From G039029935 sp039029935 (GTDB lineage: Bacteria > Chloroflexota > Anaerolineae > Caldilineales > Caldilineaceae): DNA of 19,627 bases. The DNA is taken from contig JBCCFC010000076.1 in NCBI GenBank assembly GCA_039029935.1, positions 1 through 19,627 of the forward strand. The letters are read 5' to 3'. A program made the position numbers and the translations under genes. Shown in pieces: positions 16,301-19,627 of the stretch; positions within the stretch are counted from its first letter, which is position 1; every line of letters begins with the position of its first letter. The notes below the pieces were generated by a model. The model ran no database searches, was not told the origin of the DNA, and saw nothing but the letters and a program-made list of their open reading frames with translations.

Positions 16301-18067
16301 GCGTGGGACCCTTGGCACGCGGACTTCTCGTCGGCCTCATCGGGCGGATTGACCTTCTTTGCCAACCCCAGCCCGATTCTCTCTGACATTGAGTTTGATG
16401 ACAATGGCAACATGATTCTGGGCTTGATGGACCGCACGGCCATGCAGATTGGGGCGCGCAACTACAGCACAAATACGCTCTCTACGACGACCTATTATGT
16501 GGTGTCGGGTGGTGATATTTTGCAGGCCACACCGGACGGCGATGGTACATTTACGGTGGAGACGATTACCAACGCCAGCGATGAGCATTACAGCGGCGAC
16601 CAGTTCCCCAAGGTCGGTGAGGAGCATGAAGAAACCAACTTTGGTGGCCTCGCTGTGCTGCCTGGCTCTGGGCAAGTGGTCATGTCTGCGCTCGATCCCG
16701 AAACCACAGATAGCGGCGGTATCTATTGGCTGGACAATGCCTTGGGGACCAAGGACCGTGTACTCGAACTCTATGATGGGGCCAATGATGAGACCGGAAC
16801 CTTTGGCAAGGCCGTTGGGCTGGGCGATGTGGAGCTATTCTGTGCCGCCGCCCCACTCGAAATCGGTAACTATGTCTGGCTTGATGAGGATAGCGATGGC
16901 ATTCAGGACGCCTGCGAATCGGGCATCCCCAGCGTCATGGTCACGCTCCATGACATCACAGGCACAGTGATTTCGACCGCCACGACTGATGCCAGTGGCG
17001 AATACTACTTTATCGACGCCACCGACCCACGTCTGAGTACAACCTACTCTGTCACCGTGCCAGCCCATGTCGGGGTTGTGCCAACGTCAACCGTTGTCAG
17101 TGGATTGCTGCCCAACACGGGGTATTCAATTCGCATTGACCTCAGCCAGAGCGCGGTCAGCACCTATACGTTGACCAGTGACAATGTTGTCACGACCAGC
17201 ACAACGCTCTCCGATAGTGTGGATTCGGATGCCATCGAGGTGAGCGGTGCTGCGATCATCAACATGACGACGGGGGCAGCGGGGCATAACGACCATACCT
17301 TTGACTTTGGCTTTGTACCATCAGCACAGGTCAGCATTGCCGTTGAGAAAATTCGCAATACACCGGACCCTGTGTTCCCAGGGGCAACCGTCACGTTCAC
17401 GATTCGCATCACCAACACAGGCACAACCACCATCACCACCCTGCCGTTGACCGACACCTATAGTGCCGCCTATCTCACCTATCTCGGTGCAACGCCCACC
17501 GCCGATACGACAGGCAATACGGGGCAAATTTTGTGGAGCGACCTGACGCAAAATGCGCCTAATGGTTTTGGCGAGGATTTGGGTCCCAATGCTGCGTTTG
17601 ATGTTGAGGTTGCGTTTGTGGCCGCGTTGGATACCAGCGCATTGCCCAATAGCTGGACAATCAATACAGCACAGGCATTCACGCATACTGTCACCGACAC
17701 CGTGCGTATCTTCAACCCGACCAATGTCGTGTTGGCAAGCCGTGATGTGACTGTTGAGGATGATGTGGTTGTGCTGTCATGGTCTACGGTTGATGAGACT
17801 GAGATTGTTGGCTTCCATGTGTTGCGGCTGGATGAAGTTGGTGGTGTGCCTGTGCGCCTGACCAGCGATGCGGACATCATTCTGGCACAGGGGGCATCGA
17901 CGGGTGCGGATTATCGCTATGAGGATGTGACTGGCGAGGTCGATGCCAATCATCATTACATTTTGGAGATGGTAATGGCTGATGGCACACGTCCGTTGAT
18001 GGATATGGGGACGAGCAACCATCCATCGCATGTGTGGATGATCTATTTACCTGTATTGCGGAAATAA
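10328..18067 (+). CDS. Giant secreted DUF11 / SdrD-B repeat protein, putative surface adhesin
   Basis: A 2579-residue exported protein. The ATG has AAAGGAAG upstream. A basic N-terminus and hydrophobic stretch (about 20-37) end in TAHA, a signal-peptidase site near residue 43. A DUF11-like domain (50-170) and a long beta-rich region (190-830) come first. Then follow SdrD B-like domains near 835, 974, 1130, 1252 and 1401, several with calcium-type loops such as DDADGDGVQD. A prealbumin-like segment (about 1518-1615) and another B domain (1621) come next. A roughly 440-residue segment (1737-2177) carries SLWGLAYDAANDRLFGASVL, LKRHVGMGP and YVTNLHDRLVYSID, suggesting a beta-propeller. A last B domain (2176) and a second DUF11 domain (2333-2470) precede an Fn3-like end closing in MIYLPVLRK. 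There is no LPXTG motif. The likely role is a cell-surface, sheath or adhesion protein; the ligand is unknown. Confidence 0.9.
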   Translation: MVSVRKILANRESPQRHWHLWSFVLCSILLTAIVSLTPQTAHAAPHAPNLRVTISANPTSVDPGDVVRYTIRYRCASLTEHCLNAQIVSTVPSGMDIGQYTRSGGLISAVNKVGNTITWSLQSPGSPAGQLDAGSTGLIKIRTSFATCDGSSNPGSFTNSVDFTATGASTASDSVDVALTSSNLVSCPDAPPATVDLVKDVDHSVVQLGGHGAWDIDVPSSSSVYTFTDDFPDVGIVTNLRHTSVELHVQCGSEEGTSTWHDLSSHNTVQDWYRDLGGVLPGQCVTTELWAGYVAYNITNARWVIPANTSFTIHQAVNLIYLPSNPFTAAQLPNWTEPSVGEYVTNCIISSDTSMGDSGQSCDRHLLVTPVGPDALVTKEIASAPDINPDVDPFDGNHIQSVARDPDAIPPIDRGPADIVYATQLGLREPGTGNWEDPILYDLLPAELEYVPYEEGGANFWTLFAPTWHANIPTGWPPEADPFNNPACMNPTFTHTSNWNGTGRTLLKWDFTGCTLYPVTVNYMRLYMLFSVRIVAGTPANTVITNIAHYGVAGEWTPYNCGGDIVTDTLDYDSDGNTSEILCESYTVDYTVPAMIDLQSAKWVKGALDGDQTLSNLDLASGYSRYSLYGDTNTDGTGTYQLFIENTGNVTVTQLDVADFLPHSGDTDTLGVLGARLSDWATQLSSDITIDRSSDDGATWTTVPAADLLNGAAMYANSTNPCRFSVANSDLDVTGSFPAGCTALATGTAAGNLSFGFRFQPVTAFAPGELLRITVPVELNGNPPGCDDPACAGDTINNAAIAWNSFAFGGIYSDGGSQPLLDTEPIKVGLRMIDTDNFTSLGNYVWDDADGDGVQDDTEQPLVGVTVNLYNAAGDTLLQTTQTGPDGFYRFDGLTASTTYVIKLDNASDYSAGPLAGYRLTQVDAGANDALDSDAVYGADRYPVITATVGIVTGSENAADPTEYPTNDFGLWQSASLGDTIWYDTDSFGDQNEPYYVENVLVTLWSAGTDNTVGGGDDVQVQTGPDGILGNADDSTTAFATWSDGKYEFSNLPAGAYYVRFDASAITGTAPMTTTAVVPAGWTWTLASATGDDTNDSDVNSTSYSPAVYLAAGEHNPTIDAGLKPIPTPASPVSIGNFVWEDTTANSQQDVGELGVPNVRVDLLDSGGSVIDTTFTDGDGFYQFDNLEDGATYELIFTPPSGYTLVTANAAVDTVDSDADTTTGSTGTFTVNPGADGSVDTLDERWDAGVVGTLSLGNLVWSDANNNGLFDSGEQPMAGLNVNLVSVCGGAVITSTTTDSNGKYLFTNLSATTYVVEVALPNNALSSTDIASSANPDNGTDGDDNGVDTNTHAGYVCSNAITLELGGGDWDESDHGQSVNGVTDTTINRNADYTLDFGLVPLVQIGDRVWREDDGDGLYGNDATDAALSGVVVTAISSGGVSYSDTTNGAGFYTITVPVNDTYTVTVATPSNYTDSTVVFTGPDSNPNANNDENHDATGAVVIVEEVDNLTIDFAFTPLPVGFITLIKNTESDNGTFDFSSNDADLAAVQLTTSGNTASTLITKAVGTYTLTEDALAGWALKSVAVSGDTDHGSSLTDSGIVLDLDESEHITATFTNWTSAVCDANDLSGSVWRDYNSDGVRNSNEPGFSNVTVTAYDNNGLVATAMVYPDGTYDFDDIFVGRTGDDAHLRLEFSGLPSWMQSGVQGSNSSTTIQIHSTATCNADLAVQNTAEYCQENPQVATSCFVNGDPADNTDAQDALVRFEYDDTSASDSKLMIGDKEDVGSLWGLAYDAANDRLFGASVLKRHVGMGPGGSGAIYVVNNVSAASSTPTEFYDFADHAIDVGSIPSNATRGLIGVAPTAPSHDPDVFTAIGKASLGDLELGSDGTTLYVTNLHDRLVYSIDTANTAAAPVALAALPDPGCNQGVLRPWGLKMYNDTLYAGAVCSAENGGTAADLSAHVFAYSGVSWSTVATTTLDYPRQDAYPGYSSAWDPWHADFSSASSGGLTFFANPSPILSDIEFDDNGNMILGLMDRTAMQIGARNYSTNTLSTTTYYVVSGGDILQATPDGDGTFTVETITNASDEHYSGDQFPKVGEEHEETNFGGLAVLPGSGQVVMSALDPETTDSGGIYWLDNALGTKDRVLELYDGANDETGTFGKAVGLGDVELFCAAAPLEIGNYVWLDEDSDGIQDACESGIPSVMVTLHDITGTVISTATTDASGEYYFIDATDPRLSTTYSVTVPAHVGVVPTSTVVSGLLPNTGYSIRIDLSQSAVSTYTLTSDNVVTTSTTLSDSVDSDAIEVSGAAIINMTTGAAGHNDHTFDFGFVPSAQVSIAVEKIRNTPDPVFPGATVTFTIRITNTGTTTITTLPLTDTYSAAYLTYLGATPTADTTGNTGQILWSDLTQNAPNGFGEDLGPNAAFDVEVAFVAALDTSALPNSWTINTAQAFTHTVTDTVRIFNPTNVVLASRDVTVEDDVVVLSWSTVDETEIVGFHVLRLDEVGGVPVRLTSDADIILAQGASTGADYRYEDVTGEVDANHHYILEMVMADGTRPLMDMGTSNHPSHVWMIYLPVLRK

Positions 18068-18097
18068 TGAGTCGCTAACAGTTGATAGATGCACCCA

Positions 18098-18703
18098 TTA
18101 CTTGAATCGGCTACGTTCCTCCTGTAGCTCTCTTTCACGAACCGACCGAAATCCCAGCACTGCCTCCCCCGTCAGTACCCCTAGCTTTTCAGCAGGAATG
18201 GGCATATCCTCTAATACCCAACGTTTGATCACGGTAAAGAGGCCGCTGGCGATAAACTCTTCCATGTAGGATGCGACAATGTCGTTCTCCCAAATAATCG
18301 GGTCGGTGGCGCGCGCCTTTTGTCCCAGCGTAATAAAACTGCGCTGAAAGCGTTCCTGTACTTGACGTTCTACACCAGCATCCAACAATGTACGGATACT
18401 CTCCGCATTTTTCTTGGCATAGGTAAAGACCATTTTCCCAAATGACGGCCAGTCAATCGCTGCACACGTCAACTCTTTGTTCAGTTCTGCCTCAAACTCG
18501 GTAAATAAATTATCGAATAGACTCAACAGCAACTCATCTTTTGACTCGAAATGCAAATAGAAGGTGGTACGTGCCACCTCTGCTTTGGTGACAATCTCGC
18601 CTATCGTAATTTTATGATATGATTTTTTTTGCACAAGCTCGCGTAATGCATTCTGAAGCCAACGTCGGGTTCGTTTTGCACGTAGATCAATATCCTTTTT
18701 CAT
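18098..18703 (-). CDS. TetR/AcrR-family transcriptional regulator
   Basis: A 201-residue repressor of usual family length. The N-terminal helix-turn-helix domain is clear: RTRRWLQNALRELVQKKSYH, then ITIGEIVTKAEVARTTFYLHFESKDELL (about 33-60), the canonical TetR_N pattern with the recognition helix at ARTTFYLHF. The C-terminal ligand-binding half is helical and not assignable. The ATG at 18703 is preferred; an in-frame TTG two codons upstream (18709) is possible, and the A/G-rich stretch upstream makes a weak ribosome-binding site. It has a strong promoter and a candidate operator in its leader. It converges on the giant gene (30 bp between the stops) and diverges from the membrane-protein gene at 19080, a possible target, although element B lies between them. 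Confidence 0.94.
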   Translation of the reverse strand: MKKDIDLRAKRTRRWLQNALRELVQKKSYHKITIGEIVTKAEVARTTFYLHFESKDELLLSLFDNLFTEFEAELNKELTCAAIDWPSFGKMVFTYAKKNAESIRTLLDAGVERQVQERFQRSFITLGQKARATDPIIWENDIVASYMEEFIASGLFTVIKRWVLEDMPIPAEKLGVLTGEAVLGFRSVRERELQEERSRFK

Positions 18704-18738
18704 GGACAATTTCTTTCTTTTGTCGTGTATCTCACATT

Positions 18739-18762
18739 TTGACTATGTTGTCTATTGACTAC
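18739..18762. promoter_or_regulatory. Candidate operator in the TetR leader
   Basis: TTGACTA occurs at 18739-18745 and again at 18755-18761, a direct repeat with 16-bp period. Overlapping it is the quasi-palindrome GTTGTC, TATT, GACTAC (18747-18762; five of six pairs match). It lies between the predicted transcription start and the start codon of the regulator, where an autoregulatory TetR-type operator is often found. Confidence 0.4.
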
Positions 18763-18779
18763 TGCCACTGCCGCCACCT

Positions 18780-18808
18780 ATTATAGAGCAATGTTGATCG
18801 ATTAACAA
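18780..18808 (-). promoter_or_regulatory. Sigma-70-type promoter of the TetR gene
   Basis: On the minus strand, TTGTTA (plus-strand TAACAA, 18803-18808) is separated by 17 bp from a perfect TATAAT (plus-strand ATTATA, 18780-18785). The predicted start near 18773 leaves a leader of about 70 bases before the ATG. Confidence 0.65.
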
Positions 18809-18861
18809 GAAATCAGAATTATGCAATGGTCTGCAATAATTTGAACAATTTGAGCAGCCCA

Positions 18862-19004
18862 TTAAGGCCATTCCACAAAAATAATTACCGCGGAGTAGGC
18901 AGGGGAACCCTCTGGGTCCTAATGCCGAAGTCCCGTACACACTCCGCAATAGAGATTGCTAACGCCGCGCGACGATGGATATTTTATTTTGTGGAATGAC
19001 CTAA
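18862..19004 (-). repeat. Copy B of the 143-bp dispersed inverted-repeat element
   Basis: Same element as copies A and C but inverted. The outer ends are TTAAGGCCATTCCACAAAAA on the left and, read on the other strand, TTAGGTCATTCCACAAAATA on the right. Hairpin 2 is at 18904-18919 (GGAACCC, TCT, GGGTCC) and hairpin 1 at 18946-18959 (GCAAT, AGAG, ATTGC). The inner stem arms are CGCGGAGTAGGC and GCTAACGCCGCG. It sits in the intergenic region between the divergent TetR and membrane-protein genes and has no reading frame. Confidence 0.85.
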
Positions 19005-19060
19005 GCGATTTCAATGAACATAACAGGTGTGGGGGCATCCGCACAATCGAATTCTACAAG

Positions 19061-19074
19061 GAGTTAAGAGTTAA
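19061..19074 (+). repeat. Tandem 7-bp duplication between Shine-Dalgarno and start codon
   Basis: GAGTTAA occurs twice in direct succession (19061-19067 and 19068-19074). It puts 16 bases between AAGGAG (19058-19063) and the ATG at 19080; with one unit the spacing would be 9. The second copy offers a weaker AAGAG box at a usable distance. Confidence 0.6.
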
Positions 19075-19079
19075 GCATC

Positions 19080-19487
19080 ATGAATAATAGGAACAAGACA
19101 ATTGGCCGTGTGCTGCTCGTCTTTGGTATTGCTGGTGGTTTCATAAGTTTCTGGTATACCTTACAGTTTACGTGGACACCCGAGTTTGCAGCCGTTAATT
19201 TGCCTGAAGGACCAACCCACTCTAATTATCACGCTTTTCGCGAAGCACTGCTGGCACTTGCAGTCAACCTCCTGCTTGTTTGGATTGTCTTTAAAGGTGC
19301 TACGATTAAGGTTGAGACTTGGGCCGTGATAACGTTTATGGCTGTTTTCTACTATGCTGGCTGGTGGCTGGCATGGCCTATCTGGGGCTATCATGCACCG
19401 AATCTAGTTGCTGAAATGAATCACGTTATCGGCACAATCGGTGGTCTGGCGGGTCTAACCCTCCTAAGACCACAACATCAGGTATAA
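19080..19487 (+). CDS. Small integral membrane protein of unknown function
   Basis: A 135-residue protein with about four hydrophobic segments: TIGRVLLVFGIAGGFISFWY (7-26), LLALAVNLLLVWIVF (57-71), ITFMAVFYYAGWWLAWPIWG (83-103) and VIGTIGGLAGLTLL (116-129). The loop between the first two contains TWTPEFAAVNLPEGPTHSNY. No family is recognised; it resembles small hypothetical four-helix membrane proteins and has no visible catalytic motif. ATG at 19080 is the only good start. It is divergent from the TetR gene about 375 bp away, so control by that regulator is possible but unproven. Its TAA stop (19485-19487) forms the left edge of repeat copy C. Confidence 0.8.
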   Translation: MNNRNKTIGRVLLVFGIAGGFISFWYTLQFTWTPEFAAVNLPEGPTHSNYHAFREALLALAVNLLLVWIVFKGATIKVETWAVITFMAVFYYAGWWLAWPIWGYHAPNLVAEMNHVIGTIGGLAGLTLLRPQHQV

Positions 19488-19627
19488 GGCTAATCCACAA
19501 AATAAATTACCCATTGAAACGCGGAGTTAGCAATCTCTATTGCGGGTTGTACATGAGAACGCCGGCATTAGGACCCAGAGGGTTCCCCTGCCTAACTCCG
19601 CGAGCATGTGGGTAATTTATTTTGTGG
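19485..19627 (+). repeat. Copy C of the dispersed inverted-repeat element (right end cut by window)
   Basis: CCACAAAATAAATTACCCA (19495-19513) is matched perfectly, inverted, at 19609-19627, giving a 19-bp terminal inverted repeat. The inner arms CGCGGAGTTAG (19520-19530) and CTAACTCCGCG (19592-19602) form a second perfect stem. Hairpin 1 is GCAATCTCTATTGC (19530-19543) and hairpin 2 GGACCCAGAGGGTTCC (19571-19586). By analogy with copies A and B, about 8 more bases ending in CCTAA or similar should lie beyond the window. It is in the same orientation as copy A. Confidence 0.88.

Noticed and set aside
128..19627. The repeats as a CRISPR array.
   Set aside because: Copies are kilobases apart, long, internally palindromic and in both orientations; there are no regular spacers and no cas genes.

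Overview
The window looks like a piece of a mid-GC bacterial chromosome, most likely a filamentous or multicellular member of the Chloroflexota. This is an inference from gene content: two very large secreted mosaic proteins (lamin-tail/CotH and SdrD-B/DUF11 architectures), a C-terminus ending in IYLPVLRK, an Rpn-type PD-(D/E)XK nuclease and a soluble P450. No rRNA, tRNA or universal marker gene is present, so the assignment is tentative.

Layout. The left edge (1-126) holds the last codons of a plus-strand gene, convergent with a cytochrome P450 (190-1578, minus). About 480 bp without a convincing gene follows. Then comes a short stretch of gene wreckage: the C-terminal stub of a haloalkane dehalogenase-like hydrolase (about 2068-2277), an intact DUF427 protein (2301-2660), a nested inverted repeat, and a decayed second copy of the DUF427 tail (2722-2787). 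A minus-strand Rpn-family nuclease (2802-3989) has a near-consensus promoter and a 16-bp palindrome at its start. The centre is dominated by two plus-strand secreted giants: a 1634-residue lamin-tail/chitobiase-like/CotH protein (4323-9227) and a 2579-residue DUF11/SdrD-B protein (10328-18067). Between them lies a small unknown gene broken by an in-frame TAG (9379-9831). The right end has a TetR-family regulator (18098-18703, minus) divergent from a small membrane protein (19080-19487).

The most unusual feature is a family of about 143-bp dispersed elements with terminal inverted repeats. Copies lie at 9828-9970, 18862-19004 and 19485-19627 (the last runs to the window edge), and a remnant lies at 128-178. 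They share long outer inverted repeats, a second inner stem and two internal hairpins. One hairpin shows a compensatory base-pair change between copies. Three of the four copies sit at, or supply, the stop codon of a neighbouring gene. They look like MITE-like or structured-RNA elements and carry no transposase.

The two giant proteins are probably surface or sheath components (adhesion or cell-envelope scaffolding). The P450, DUF427 protein, Rpn nuclease and TetR/membrane-protein pair do not form an obvious pathway with them. The window reads as an accessory region that has taken insertions, deletions and small duplications.
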